A stretch of DNA of 64,000 nucleotides from Martelella sp. AD-3 (GCF_001578105.1 NZ_CP014275.1:1116001-1180000), one strand, 5' to 3'; counted from the stretch's first letter, positions 1 to 9,375 are shown. Numbers and translations are program-made. The notes: generated by a model from the letters alone, not told the origin.

Positions 1-365
1 ATCCAGTAGCCCAGCATGCACATTTGCGCGACGCCGCGGCGGATGAGGCCGATGGTGATGCCGCCGACAAGCGTGTCGGTCTCCCTGAGGAAGATGAACA
101 GCTGAATGCTGCTGCCCTCGTCGAATTCCCGGTTCAGCCTCGTTATGCGCCTGCGGAAGGCCCGCTCGGTCATTTCATCGACGTTCCAGAGGGGTTCCCA
201 TGGCTGAAGGAAAGAACGGCTGCGGATGCGCAGCTGCCGCCAGGCCTGATAGTCGGAAACACGCGGCAGGCGCAGAACATGCGTGTCCGAGCGGATGGCA
301 AACCGGCGCCGCCTCAGGGCGTCAGGCGCGGCGAAGAAGGCGAACAACTGACTGTCTCCGCTCAA
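1..365 (-). CDS. GNAT family N-acetyltransferase, RimJ-like (partial)
   Basis: The reading frame continues past the left edge of the window, so the C-terminus is missing. The visible 121 residues contain the pattern YQAWRQLRIRSRSFLQPWEP followed by a basic helix and then VGGITIGLIRRGVAQ, which is typical of RimJ/RimL-type acetyltransferases that modify N-termini or small amines. In this frame a TAG stop lies shortly upstream, so the start must lie after it; the first usable codon is TTG at 365, and no ATG is available before the conserved region. It follows the M16 peptidase gene by 56 bp on the same strand, an order common in rhizobia. The exact substrate cannot be told. Confidence 0.75.
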   Translation of the reverse strand, partial: MSGDSQLFAFFAAPDALRRRRFAIRSDTHVLRLPRVSDYQAWRQLRIRSRSFLQPWEPLWNVDEMTERAFRRRITRLNREFDEGSSIQLFIFLRETDTLVGGITIGLIRRGVAQMCMLGYW

Positions 366-421
366 GCGGCCCGGCGCCGCCTATCAGGACGATCTTCGGT
401 TCCATCCCTGTCATCGCGCGT

Positions 422-1720
422 TCAGACGCCCGCACCGGCGGCCTTCTTCTCCTCGAACGAAAGGCCGTCGACGATGTCCTGAAGCGGCGCCAGCTGCTCG
501 ATCGGGCCGACGGCGGAAAGCGTCGGGCGGGCATTGTAGAAGGCGCGACCGGCCAGGTCGGTCAGCCTCTTCGGCGTGATGTTCTCGATTCGCATCATCA
601 TCTCCTCGTTCGGGATCGGACGGCCCCAGAGCATGACCTGACGCGCGATCTGGCCGGCGCGGGCGGCAGCGCTTTCCTGGCCCATCAGAAGCTGGGCGCG
701 GATCTGCGCCCGGGCACGCTCGATCTCCGTGGGGTCGACCCTTTCGGCGGCCTCGCGCAGTTCGTTGATGATGACGGGGACGAGTTCGGGCAACTGGTCG
801 CCGCCGGTTGCCGCATGCACGGCAAAGACGCCGGAATCCGAAAAGCCCCAGTGGAAGGCGTAGACCGAATAGCAGAGCCCGCGGATCTCGCGCACTTCCT
901 GGAAGAGCCGCGACGACATGCCGCCGCCGAGCACATTCGCGAGAATCTGCGAGCAGTAGAAATCCTGGGCATGGTAGGCCGGGCCTTCAAAGCCGAGAAT
1001 GACCTGCGCGTCGGAGAGCGTGCGCATCTCGCGCGCCTCGCCGCCCGTGTAGCTGGCGGGCTCGACGAGCGGCGGCGTGGCGGGCTTTTGCGGCAGGGCC
1101 GCGAAGCGGTCGGCGACGAGGCGCGCAAAGGCGTCGTGGTCGACCGCGCCGGTCGCCACGATATAGATCCGGTCGGTGGTGTAGTTGCGGGCAAGGTAGC
1201 GACGGATATCGTCCGGCGTGAAACCCATCACCGTTTCGGCGGTTCCCAGGATCGGTCGACCGATCATCTGGTCGCGATAGGCCGCGCCCGCAAAATTGTC
1301 GAACACCACGTCGTCCGGAATGTCGCTTGCCGCGCCGATCTCCTGCATGATGACGTTCTTCTCGCGCGCAAGCTCCTCTTCGTCGAAGGCGGAATTGGTG
1401 AGGATGTCCGCGAGGATATCGACGGCGAGCGGCAGATGGTCCTTCAGGACGCGCGCATAGTAGGAGGTCGTCTCCGTCGAAGTTGCGGCATTGACTTCGC
1501 CGCCGACATTTTCGATCTCCTCGGCGATCTGGCGCGCGGTCCTGCGCTTTGTGCCCTTGAAGGCCATGTGCTCGAGAAGGTGGGCGATGCCGTGTTCGTT
1601 CGCGAATTCGTTGCGCGAGCCGGACTTGATCCATGTCCCGATGGCCACGCTCTCGATATGGGGCATGTTCTGGGTGACGACGGTCAGCCCGGACGGCAGC
1701 CGGGTGTACTCTACTGTCAT
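422..1720 (-). CDS. M16 family zinc metallopeptidase (processing-peptidase-like)
   Basis: This 432-residue protein resembles the beta subunit of mitochondrial processing peptidase and bacterial M16B peptidases. The inverted zinc motif HLLEH is at residues 47-51 (His47, Glu50, His51), and the third ligand is probably Glu127, 76 residues further on as the family requires. The N-terminal half carries the catalytic fold and the C-terminal half the inactive paired domain. No signal peptide is visible, so it probably acts in the cytoplasm on peptides. It starts 13 bp after thrC on the same strand, so the two are probably co-transcribed. The physiological substrate is unknown. Confidence 0.9.
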   Translation of the reverse strand: MTVEYTRLPSGLTVVTQNMPHIESVAIGTWIKSGSRNEFANEHGIAHLLEHMAFKGTKRRTARQIAEEIENVGGEVNAATSTETTSYYARVLKDHLPLAVDILADILTNSAFDEEELAREKNVIMQEIGAASDIPDDVVFDNFAGAAYRDQMIGRPILGTAETVMGFTPDDIRRYLARNYTTDRIYIVATGAVDHDAFARLVADRFAALPQKPATPPLVEPASYTGGEAREMRTLSDAQVILGFEGPAYHAQDFYCSQILANVLGGGMSSRLFQEVREIRGLCYSVYAFHWGFSDSGVFAVHAATGGDQLPELVPVIINELREAAERVDPTEIERARAQIRAQLLMGQESAAARAGQIARQVMLWGRPIPNEEMMMRIENITPKRLTDLAGRAFYNARPTLSAVGPIEQLAPLQDIVDGLSFEEKKAAGAGV

Positions 1721-1733
1721 GCGATCCTGCTTC

Positions 1734-3134
1734 CTATCGTTGGCTTCCAGTGCTCAGTCCGTTGCGAACGAACGCTTCCACCGTATCGAGATCGGGGGGA
1801 AGGACACTGAAACGCTCCTCCTTGTCCATCATTCCAGCAAGCCACGCCGGAAGCGCGGGGTCAATACCGCTGGCCGATTTTACGGCCGCAGGGAATTTGG
1901 CCGGATGGGCCGTGGCGAGGACAACCATGGGGTTTGAAGCCTGGTGGGAACGGGCGACCGACATGGCGACCGCCGTGTGCGGATCGATCAGGACGCCGGT
2001 ATCCGAAAGCGTGCGGGCAATTTCGGCGGCGGCCTCCTGCTGGTCCGTGCGCCCGGCGGCAAAGACGGCGCGGATGCGTTCAAGCGCTTCCTCCTCGATA
2101 TCGAAGGCGCCGGACTGCTTGAGGCTCGCCATGGCGCGGCGGACATAGCCGGCGTCGCGTCCGCTTGCCTCGAACAGGAGGCGTTCGAAATTGGAGGAGA
2201 TCTGGATGTCCATGGAGGGCGAGGTTGTTGCCTCGACTCCGCGCATCTCGTAGCGCCCGGTCTCGAGCGTACGGGCGAGGATGTCGTTCTCGTTGGTGGC
2301 GATTACCAGCCGGCCGACGGGAAGGCCCATCTGCCGGGCGACATAGCCGGCGAAAATGTCGCCGAAATTGCCGGTGGGAACCGTGAAGTCGATCGCACGA
2401 TCCGGCGCGCCGAGCGAAATGCCGGCAGTGAAATAATAGACCACCTGCGCCATGATCCGCGCCCAGTTGATCGAGTTGACGCCGGAGAGCCTGACCTCTT
2501 TGCGGAAGCCGGGGTCGGCGAACATCGCCTTGACCAGGTTCTGGCAGTCGTCGAAATGCCCCTCGACGGCGATCGCGTGAACATTGGCGGCGCCGAGCGT
2601 GGTCATCTGCCGCTGCTGCACCGGCGAAACCTTGCCGTGCGGGAAGAGGATGAAGATGTCGGTGCGCGTGCTGGCCGCAAAGGCATCGATCGCTGCGCCG
2701 CCGGTATCGCCCGAGGTTGCGCCGACGATCGTGGCGCGCTGCCCACGTTGTTCGAGCGCGTAATCCATCAGCCGCGCCAGAAGCTGCATGGCGACGTCCT
2801 TGAAGGCGAGCGTCGAGCCGTGGAACAGTTCGAGCGTGAAGCGGTTGGCGTCGCTCTGGACGAGCGGCGTCACGGCCGGGTGGCGGAAGGTGGCATAGGC
2901 CCCCTCGATCATCGCCTCGAGGCGGTCATCGGGAATTTCGCCGCCGATGAAGGGCTTGATGATGGCAAAGGCGATGTCCTGATAGGATTTCCCCCGAAGC
3001 GCGCGGATCTCGTCGGCCGTCATTTTCGGCCATTCGCGCGACAGGTAGAGGCCGCCGTCGGTTGCAAGTCCTGCGAGAAGCGCGTCCGAGAAGCCGAGGG
3101 TGGGGGCGTCGCCCCGCGTCGAAATATAGTCCAC
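1734..3134 (-). CDS. thrC: threonine synthase
   Basis: The enzyme converts O-phosphohomoserine to threonine with pyridoxal phosphate, the last step of threonine biosynthesis. The 466-residue length fits the long bacterial class. The PLP-binding lysine is Lys112 in HGSTLAFKD, and the glycine-rich stretch GATSGDTGGAA that holds the cofactor phosphate follows. The N-terminus MDYISTRGDAPTLGF is the usual family start. It leads the operon thrC, M16 peptidase, GNAT. Confidence 0.97.
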   Translation of the reverse strand: MDYISTRGDAPTLGFSDALLAGLATDGGLYLSREWPKMTADEIRALRGKSYQDIAFAIIKPFIGGEIPDDRLEAMIEGAYATFRHPAVTPLVQSDANRFTLELFHGSTLAFKDVAMQLLARLMDYALEQRGQRATIVGATSGDTGGAAIDAFAASTRTDIFILFPHGKVSPVQQRQMTTLGAANVHAIAVEGHFDDCQNLVKAMFADPGFRKEVRLSGVNSINWARIMAQVVYYFTAGISLGAPDRAIDFTVPTGNFGDIFAGYVARQMGLPVGRLVIATNENDILARTLETGRYEMRGVEATTSPSMDIQISSNFERLLFEASGRDAGYVRRAMASLKQSGAFDIEEEALERIRAVFAAGRTDQQEAAAEIARTLSDTGVLIDPHTAVAMSVARSHQASNPMVVLATAHPAKFPAAVKSASGIDPALPAWLAGMMDKEERFSVLPPDLDTVEAFVRNGLSTGSQR

Positions 3135-3335
3135 GCAAAGCCCCTTTATGCTTGCCAGGTTCCTGAAAATGTCTAGCTTGTGGCACGCTTTGGCCTTACC
3201 GGTTATCTCGGCAAGGCGTCTTTCATGCCTCGTGCCTGCGGGTCATGCCAGACAGTCGAATTCTTGCGTTCGCGCTGATATAGAACAAAGCCGGAGGGCT
3301 TGAAAAGCCCTTGAGAGAGGAAAGGAATACTCGCC

Positions 3336-3869
3336 GTGTCATTTCGCACCACCCGCCGCCTGGCCGCCGTCGTGGCCCTTTCCGGCCTTGCGGCCTGCTC
3401 CACGGCCACGCCCGAACCGGAGCCTCAGCCCGCCCAGCCAATCACGCCGGGCGTCAATCTGACGGCGCTTTCGCGCATCTGCCCCAAGGCGATGCTGGAT
3501 GATGACCAGGCCTTTGATCGCGTCTATTCGCCGGCCGGTTCAACGTCGGCTGAAAATCTCGTCTATCAGGTCTCGCTTGCCGAATACACGCGCACCTGCA
3601 CCGTCGCGCCGACGGGAGACCAGCTCCTGCTGCAGGTCGCCGTCGCCGGCCGCCTGATCGGCGGACCGAAGGCAAGGCCGGGCACATACAAGGTGCCCGT
3701 GCGCGTCGAGGTGGTCGACGGCGACGTGGCGCTCTACGACAAGGTCACCGTCCAGGAGGTTGAACTGCCGGCCGAGGGGCTCTCGACGCAGTTCCTGTTC
3801 AGGGCGAACGATCTGCCGGTGCCGGTGACCGCCGGGGAAAATACCCGAGTCAGGCTCGGCATCGACTGA
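3336..3869 (+). CDS. putative lipoprotein, conserved hypothetical
   Basis: The 177-residue product starts with an Arg-rich n-region and a hydrophobic stretch ending in the lipobox LAAC (Cys21), so it should be a lipoprotein. A short Pro/Glu-rich linker follows, then a mostly beta-type domain. I recognise no enzymatic motif. It is a single gene divergent from thrC (201 bp apart) and convergent with the HAD phosphatase gene. Function unknown; attachment to the inner or outer membrane is inference. Confidence 0.8.
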   Translation: MSFRTTRRLAAVVALSGLAACSTATPEPEPQPAQPITPGVNLTALSRICPKAMLDDDQAFDRVYSPAGSTSAENLVYQVSLAEYTRTCTVAPTGDQLLLQVAVAGRLIGGPKARPGTYKVPVRVEVVDGDVALYDKVTVQEVELPAEGLSTQFLFRANDLPVPVTAGENTRVRLGID

Positions 3870-3893
3870 TTGCCTTGAGGGGTGGGGACGCCG

Positions 3894-4583
3894 TCAGACG
3901 GCGTCCGACCATTCCAGCAGCGCGGTTGCGACCGCCGGCAGGTCTTCCATGCGGTGAATGACGGTCTCGGCCCCGGCCTCTGACAGCTTGTCGGCGTGAG
4001 TCGGTCCGGTGTGCGAGGCGCCGGTAAAGCCGACGACGCGCATGCCGGCGGCCTTCGCGCCGGTGACGCCGTGAACGGAATCCTCGATCACCAGCGTGTT
4101 CCCGGGCCGCGCGCCCAACTTTTCCGCCCCATGAAGGAAGACGTCCGGCTTGGGCTTGACCCGGTCGGGCCCGAGGCTTTCGGCGGAAAAGATGTTCGGC
4201 TCGAACAGGTCGATATAGCCGACCTTGGTCAGCATCGCCTTGATGCGGTCTTCCGTCGAATTGGAACAGACGCAGCGCGGCTCGGAAAGCTGGGCCACAG
4301 CCTCGCGCACGCCCTCGATGGCCTGCAGCTCGCGCTTCAGCCGCTCGTCAAGGATGGTCTTGTGCTGCTCTATCAGGTTGGCCTGCAGCGGGATTTCGGC
4401 TTCCTTCTCCACGGTCAGCAGGATGTCGCGCCAGGTCAGGCCGGAAAAACGTTCGCCGATCTCGCCGGCGGTGATCGGGTATCCGGCCTCGCTCAACAGT
4501 CTTGATTCCACCTGGGCGGCGAGAAATTCCGAATCGACGAGAACGCCGTCGCAATCGAATATGATGAGGTCAAATCGGCTCAT
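3894..4583 (-). CDS. HAD superfamily hydrolase, beta-phosphoglucomutase-like
   Basis: The 229-residue protein opens with FDCDGVLVDSE, in which Asp10 is the nucleophile and Asp12 the acid/base of HAD phosphatases. An alpha-helical cap follows, then motif II (SNST), motif III lysine in KPKPDVF and motif IV IEDSVHGV. This is subfamily IA, acting on sugar phosphates or similar small phosphoesters. It lies 82 bp downstream of sqdC on the same strand and might be the last gene of that operon, but nothing ties it to sulfolipid synthesis. Substrate unknown. Confidence 0.88.
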   Translation of the reverse strand: MSRFDLIIFDCDGVLVDSEFLAAQVESRLLSEAGYPITAGEIGERFSGLTWRDILLTVEKEAEIPLQANLIEQHKTILDERLKRELQAIEGVREAVAQLSEPRCVCSNSTEDRIKAMLTKVGYIDLFEPNIFSAESLGPDRVKPKPDVFLHGAEKLGARPGNTLVIEDSVHGVTGAKAAGMRVVGFTGASHTGPTHADKLSEAGAETVIHRMEDLPAVATALLEWSDAV

Positions 4584-4665
4584 TGAGAAATCCTGTGGTC
4601 ATTTCGGTCTTGGGCGCGTCACAATAGCACGCCGGAGATAGGGTCTGGGAGCGGTGAGATCAAAT

Positions 4666-5583
4666 TCACGATGGCCGCAAACCGGGATGGCGGGCCAAAA
4701 ACCCCTCGATCAGGGTCTGCAGCGTGGCGGAGAAGAGCGGCATGCCGCCCGTGCGCCAGCCGAGCGCATTGAGCCGGCCGGTGGCCATGACGCTGACCTG
4801 ATCATGGTCGGCGCGCGCGGGCAGGGGATGGGGGGCGGCGAGCGCGGCCTTCAGCGGCGCCAGAATGGTGTGGTTGTCGATCACGATGTCGGAAACGTGG
4901 AGCGCCTTGCCAGAGACCTTGGGAATGTGGGCGCCGAGCACGGCGAGCACGGCGCCGGCGAGATCGCGGCCATTGATCTCGCTTCCCGCACGCGGCGTAA
5001 TCGTCCTGCCAGCCAGATAATCCGCGAACAGGCTCTCCCATTTGTTCGGATAGAGGTTTCCGTAAATTCCGGTCGCCCTGAGGCTGACGGGCACGAAACC
5101 GGGTGCGGCAAGCGCAAAAAGCGCTTTCTCCGCTTCCAGCTTGGCCTTGCCGTATAGGCTTTCCGGATTGGGCGCGAGCGTTTCTGCAAGCGGCGTGCCG
5201 GCGGGATAGCCGTCGAAAACGGCGCGGCTCGAGAGGAACACGCAGTGCTTTACGCCCGCCTTCCGCGCGGCCTCGAACAAGGCGATGGACCCATCGACAT
5301 TCAGCCCGAGAAAGCCCGCCGGATCGTCGCCCTCGCCGCCGCGATAGCGCCCCGGCAGATGGGAAAACGCGGCATGGACGAAGCCGTCGATCCCGTTGAA
5401 GAAGGCTTCGGGGACGTTCTTTTCCGCAAGGTCGAGCGGCCTGAAGCCGACGGCCGGGGAAAACAGCCGGTCGGCCGGGGGCCTGCGTCCCGCGACGGTC
5501 ACCTTGTGGCCGGCCGCAAGGCATTCCTCCACGATGTAGCGGCCGGCCAAGCCGGTGCCGCCGCTGACGAGAAGATGTTTCAT
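4666..5583 (-). CDS. sqdC: SqdC-like NAD(P)-dependent epimerase/reductase
   Basis: The 305-residue protein is an extended short-chain dehydrogenase with the nucleotide motif GGTGLAG at the N-terminus and the catalytic pair Tyr144/Lys148 in YGKAK. I chose the ATG at 5583 rather than an upstream one because the Rossmann fold begins at once and the ATG overlaps the stop of the previous gene by 4 bp (ATGA). Position directly after sqdB and sqdD matches the known sqdBDC order of Rhodobacter and Sinorhizobium, where SqdC takes part in sulfoquinovosyl diacylglycerol synthesis. Its exact step there is not settled. Confidence 0.82.
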   Translation of the reverse strand: MKHLLVSGGTGLAGRYIVEECLAAGHKVTVAGRRPPADRLFSPAVGFRPLDLAEKNVPEAFFNGIDGFVHAAFSHLPGRYRGGEGDDPAGFLGLNVDGSIALFEAARKAGVKHCVFLSSRAVFDGYPAGTPLAETLAPNPESLYGKAKLEAEKALFALAAPGFVPVSLRATGIYGNLYPNKWESLFADYLAGRTITPRAGSEINGRDLAGAVLAVLGAHIPKVSGKALHVSDIVIDNHTILAPLKAALAAPHPLPARADHDQVSVMATGRLNALGWRTGGMPLFSATLQTLIEGFLARHPGLRPS

Positions 5584-6443
5584 GCCGTTTTTTTCGGGTT
5601 CTCGAGCGATGCGATGTCGGGGATCCGGTCGCCGTCGAAATAGGCCCACCACAGTTCGATCAATGGTTTCAGTTGCTCGGCGCGGGGATGATCTTCCTCC
5701 CAGGGCTTCTCATACTGGAAGTGCAGCACGCCGATATCGGACCAGTTCCAGAGTTCCGGCATGTTGAACCAGACATATTGCAGCATGTTCATGAAAACGG
5801 GCAGGCCGTGCCAGTCGGGGAAAAAGGTCTGCAGGAAGGTCTGGTCGGTGCGCCGCCAGAAGGCGTCCGGCGCATCGAGCGCTTCAATCATCGCGTCGAA
5901 GGTCGCAAGGTCGGGCCGGGCGACGAAGACACCGGAATTCAGCCGGTGGAAGTCGGCGAGGCTCTCGTAGACATTCGGCGCTGCTGAAAATTCCGGATAG
6001 AAGAACAGCTTGTCGATGTTTTTCAGGACGATGGCATCGGCATCGATGAACACGACGGCGTGATACTCGACCAGTTGCCAGAGCCTCAGCTTGCAGAAAT
6101 TGTCGAGCGGCGTGTGGAAGTCCGGCTTGCGGCCCTTGGTGAAGGGGGCATTGCCATGCACTTCGCGCCGCGCATGGCGGGCGTTGAAGGCGTCCGAAAG
6201 GGGCAGGTGATCGACGCCGATCATCCGGCAGCCGATATCCTCGAGCTGCTTCAGGCTCTCCTCGGGCGTTCCGCCTGTATAAAGAACCACGACATCCGCC
6301 GGCGAGCCGGTCAGGAAGACCGAGCGCGCCAGCGCAAGCGCGCCCATGGCATAATCGGCATTGGTGACGAGCGTGACGTAGGCGAACGGGGCCTTGGCGT
6401 CCGCGCTGCGGCGGACGCCTTCATTTGAGGGATCGGGCATCAA
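5580..6443 (-). CDS. sqdD: SqdD-like glycosyltransferase, family GT8 (glycogenin-like)
   Basis: This 287-residue cytoplasmic protein has the GT8 fold, with a nucleotide-binding start (FAYVTLVTNADYAMGALAL), the metal-binding DxD motif at residues 134-136 (IDADAIVL) and the downstream NSGVFVARP acceptor-side motif. In the sqdBDC operon, SqdD is the candidate transferase that moves sulfoquinovose from UDP-sulfoquinovose to diacylglycerol. It starts 1 bp after the sqdB stop and overlaps sqdC by 4 bp, so the three genes are almost certainly translationally coupled. Confidence 0.85.
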   Translation of the reverse strand: MMPDPSNEGVRRSADAKAPFAYVTLVTNADYAMGALALARSVFLTGSPADVVVLYTGGTPEESLKQLEDIGCRMIGVDHLPLSDAFNARHARREVHGNAPFTKGRKPDFHTPLDNFCKLRLWQLVEYHAVVFIDADAIVLKNIDKLFFYPEFSAAPNVYESLADFHRLNSGVFVARPDLATFDAMIEALDAPDAFWRRTDQTFLQTFFPDWHGLPVFMNMLQYVWFNMPELWNWSDIGVLHFQYEKPWEEDHPRAEQLKPLIELWWAYFDGDRIPDIASLENPKKTA

Positions 6444-6444
6444 T

Positions 6445-7665
6445 TCACGAAACCGATTTCAGCGACTTGCCTTCGGGATCGCGGTTGATCTTGGTGGCAA
6501 TGTCCTTGGTCCAGGCGGAAACGGCCGGAACGCGCTTGCGGTCGACGCGGTAGGCGTATTTCTTCGCAATGTCGACGATTTCCTCCAGAAGCCCTTCCTT
6601 CAGCGTCGTCGGGTTGAGGCCAAGCGAGAGGAACTTGTCGTTCCTGACGATCAGGTCGTTTTCCGGCGCTTCCTTGCGCGGATTGGGCAGCCAGGCAATC
6701 TCGGTGCCGGACATTTCGGAAATCATCTTGGCCAGATCGCGGACCCGGTGGGTTTCCGTCATCTGGTTGAAGATCTCGACGCGGGCATTCTTTTCCGGCG
6801 GGTTGTTGAGCGCAAGCTCGATGCAGCGCACCGAATCCTGAATGTGGATGAAGGCGCGTGTCTGGCCGCCGACGCCGTGGACGGTCAGCGGGTAGCCGAT
6901 CGCCGCCTGAATGAGGAAGCGGTTCAGCACCGTGCCGTAGTCGCCGTCATAGTCGAAGCGGTTGATCAACTGTGGATGGCGCTTGGTCTGCTCTGTGTGC
7001 GTGCCCCAGACGATGCCCTGATGCAGGTCGGTGATCCGGAGGCCGTCATTCTTGGCATAGAAGGCGAACAGCAGCTGATCCAGGCACTTGGTCATGTGGT
7101 AGATCGAGCCGGGGTTTGAGGGATAGAGGATTTCCTGGCTGACCTTCTCGCCCGTCGTCGCCTCGATATCGACCGGCAGATAGCCTTCCGGGATCGCCGC
7201 GCCCACAGTCGAGTAGCCGTAGACGCCCATCGTGCCGAGGTGGATGATATGGGCGTCGAGGTCGATCTCGACGAGGGCGTTCAGGAGATTGTGCGTCGCG
7301 CTCACATTGTTGTCGACCGTGTAGTTCTTGTGCCGGTCGGATTTCATCGAATAGGGAGCGGCGCGCTGTTCGGCGAAATGGATGATCGCGTCCGGCTTTT
7401 CTGCGGCGAGCCATTTCTTCAGGATCTCGTAGTCCTTGGCCAGATCGATCAGGTGGAAATGAATCCTGCGACCGGTCTCGGCGTGCCAGATGCGGGTGCG
7501 CTCCTGGATGGAGTCCATCGGCGTCAGCGACTGGACGCCGAGTTCGGTGTCGATCCAGCGCCGCGACAGGTTGTCGATGATGTGGATTTCGTGTCCGGCA
7601 TCAGACAGATGCAGCGATGTGGGCCATCCGATGAACCCGTCTCCGCCCATAACCGCAATTTTCAT
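6445..7665 (-). CDS. sqdB: UDP-sulfoquinovose synthase
   Basis: The enzyme makes UDP-sulfoquinovose from UDP-glucose and sulfite using bound NAD, the committed step to the sulfolipid SQDG. At 406 residues it has the family length. Visible are the NAD motif GGDGFIG (7-13), the catalytic Thr145 in HLGTMGVYGYST, and the Tyr189/Lys193 pair in YHMTK. It is the first gene of the sqdB-sqdD-sqdC operon and diverges from ybgC across 195 bp. Sulfolipid genes in rhizobia are often induced by phosphate limitation, but I could not find a convincing complete Pho box here. Confidence 0.95.
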   Translation of the reverse strand: MKIAVMGGDGFIGWPTSLHLSDAGHEIHIIDNLSRRWIDTELGVQSLTPMDSIQERTRIWHAETGRRIHFHLIDLAKDYEILKKWLAAEKPDAIIHFAEQRAAPYSMKSDRHKNYTVDNNVSATHNLLNALVEIDLDAHIIHLGTMGVYGYSTVGAAIPEGYLPVDIEATTGEKVSQEILYPSNPGSIYHMTKCLDQLLFAFYAKNDGLRITDLHQGIVWGTHTEQTKRHPQLINRFDYDGDYGTVLNRFLIQAAIGYPLTVHGVGGQTRAFIHIQDSVRCIELALNNPPEKNARVEIFNQMTETHRVRDLAKMISEMSGTEIAWLPNPRKEAPENDLIVRNDKFLSLGLNPTTLKEGLLEEIVDIAKKYAYRVDRKRVPAVSAWTKDIATKINRDPEGKSLKSVS

Positions 7666-7860
7666 GGAACCACTCCGATCCGTTTTGTCATGCAGTGAAA
7701 CTCGGTGTTAACCGAAACCAGTATGACATAAATGCAATGTTTTTTTTACGCAATCTCTTCAAATACCGCCGCAGAGACCTTTCCGATCTTGCTTTCGTCA
7801 TTGCGAAGCCGCCTTGCACTGGACTAGGACACGACGCAGAACGACGAGACGAGGTTTGAG

Positions 7861-8334
7861 ATGACCGACAAAAGCGGTGGAAATGTACCGGATTTGAGCG
7901 GCAGGCTCGAAGGCGGTGAACATCGTCTGCATCAGCGGGTCTATTATGAGGACACTGATTTTTCGGGCATCGTCTATCACGCCCGCTATCTCCATTTCCT
8001 CGAACGCGGCCGGACCGATTACCTGCGCTGCCTCGGCGTCGAACAGAGCACGCTGCATACGATCGACGAGGAGGGCCTCGCCTTTGCCGTGTACCACATG
8101 GACCTGAAATTCATCCGGCCGGCGCGCATGGACGACATTCTGGAGATCACGACCAGAACGACGAAGGCGACCGGCGCGCGCATGGTGCTTGCTCAGACCA
8201 TTTCGGCGAACGGCATAGTGTTGACGACGGCGACCGTCACCGTGGTTGTCATCAACAAGTACGGCCGCGCGCGCCGGTTGCCGGACGACCTTGCGGCGAC
8301 ACTGCTGCTCGAGGCCAGCGGCGGTCAGGCCTGA
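7861..8334 (+). CDS. ybgC: Tol-Pal system-associated acyl-CoA thioesterase
   Basis: The 157-residue protein is a 4-hydroxybenzoyl-CoA-type hot-dog thioesterase. The active-site loop YYEDTDFSGIVYHARYLHFLERGR with the catalytic Asp (DTD, residues 31-33) is complete. YbgC acts on short acyl-CoA and associates with phospholipid synthesis enzymes in other bacteria; its link with Tol-Pal is by gene order. It precedes tolQ by 321 bp and is preceded by a GAGG ribosome-binding site. Confidence 0.93.
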   Translation: MTDKSGGNVPDLSGRLEGGEHRLHQRVYYEDTDFSGIVYHARYLHFLERGRTDYLRCLGVEQSTLHTIDEEGLAFAVYHMDLKFIRPARMDDILEITTRTTKATGARMVLAQTISANGIVLTTATVTVVVINKYGRARRLPDDLAATLLLEASGGQA

Positions 8335-8655
8335 GCTTGCCGCATCGGGCTTGATAAAACATGAGTATTATGTGAAGGAATTCAGCCATCGCCCTGCGAC
8401 GGCGTGATCTTTGGCTGTCTCCATGGTTTTCAGGGGCTTTGGCCCTTCTGGTAACCGGGCGTTAACCATGATCATGTTTCATGCGAGCAGCGGGATTTCG
8501 GGATTTTTTGCCTAGGTTTCACCACGTTTTTATACGAGATGGAGCTAATATGCGGAAGCTTCGCAATCCCATTGCAAACCGAACACTGTCTCGCAGGCGG
8601 CTCTAACCGTACCCGCCCGGTCAACCGGGCCCATATATTCAAGGACTTACGTCAC
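8335..8655. other. intergenic region between ybgC and tolQ
   Basis: No gene was found in these 321 bases. A short hairpin GCCCGG-TCAA-CCGGGC lies at 8615-8630, about 25 bases before the tolQ start, and a T-rich stretch lies around 8500-8532. The size suggests that tolQRAB has its own promoter rather than depending on ybgC alone. An open frame runs in from 8539 but has no family resemblance before the TolQ start. Confidence 0.5.
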
Positions 8656-9375
8656 ATGGAACAGCTTGGGTTGGAAGCAGCACATGCCGATGTCGGCTTG
8701 CTGGCGCTCTTCATGCAGGCCGGCCTGATCGTCAAACTGGTGATGATCGGCCTGATCGCCGCCTCGGTCTGGACGTGGGCGATCGTGATCGAGAAGATCA
8801 TCGCCTACAACAAGGAACGCCGCGCCTATAACCAGTTCGAGGATGCCTTCTGGTCCGGCACCTCGCTGGAGAAGCTCTATTCGAACCTGTCGGAGCGCAA
8901 GACCTCCGGCATGGCCGCGGTGTTCGTCGCCGCCATGCGCGAGTGGAAGAAATCCTTCGAGCGCGGCGCGCGTGCCCCCGTCGGCCTGCAGATGCGCGTG
9001 GAAAAATCGATGGATGTCGCCATCCAGCGCGAATCGGAAAAGCTGGAAGCTCGCCTCGGCTTCCTCGCCAGCACCGGCTCGGCTGCGCCCTTTATCGGTC
9101 TCTTCGGCACGGTTGTCGGCATCATGACCTCGTTCCAGGCGATCGCCGGTTCGAAATCGACCAATCTCGCTGTTGTCGCTCCCGGCATTGCCGAAGCGCT
9201 TCTGGCCACCGCCATCGGTCTCGTCGCCGCCATTCCCGCCGTTGTCGCCTACAACAAGTTTTCCGCTGACAGCGGTAAGCTGGTGGGTCGCATGGAGGGC
9301 TTTGCCGACGAATTCGCCGCGATCCTGTCGCGCCAGATCGACGAGAAACTCCAGTCGCGCCCGGCCGCGGAATAA
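8656..9375 (+). CDS. tolQ: Tol-Pal system protein TolQ
   Basis: TolQ is the inner-membrane proton-channel subunit of the Tol-Pal motor, a MotA/ExbB family protein with three transmembrane segments. The 239-residue protein starts at MEQLGLEAAHADVG, with AAGGA about 11 bases upstream; the ATG at 8539 in the same frame would add 39 unrelated residues. The large cytoplasmic loop is followed by the conserved pore segments LASTGSAAPFIGLFGTVVGIM and ATAIGLVAAIPAVVAYN. It is the first of tolQ-tolR-tolA. Confidence 0.96.
   Translation: MEQLGLEAAHADVGLLALFMQAGLIVKLVMIGLIAASVWTWAIVIEKIIAYNKERRAYNQFEDAFWSGTSLEKLYSNLSERKTSGMAAVFVAAMREWKKSFERGARAPVGLQMRVEKSMDVAIQRESEKLEARLGFLASTGSAAPFIGLFGTVVGIMTSFQAIAGSKSTNLAVVAPGIAEALLATAIGLVAAIPAVVAYNKFSADSGKLVGRMEGFADEFAAILSRQIDEKLQSRPAAE

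Noticed and set aside
322..402. Short minus-strand peptide starting MTGMEPKIVLIGG before the partial GNAT
   Set aside because: It ends after 30 codons, is in another frame and lacks the GNAT residues; it could be a frameshifted N-terminus, but TTG 365 explains the gene without an error.
7666..7740. Possible Pho box upstream of sqdB
   Set aside because: Single half-sites like TTGTCAT and TATGTCAT occur, but no second half-site at the required spacing was found, so a PhoB site is not supported.
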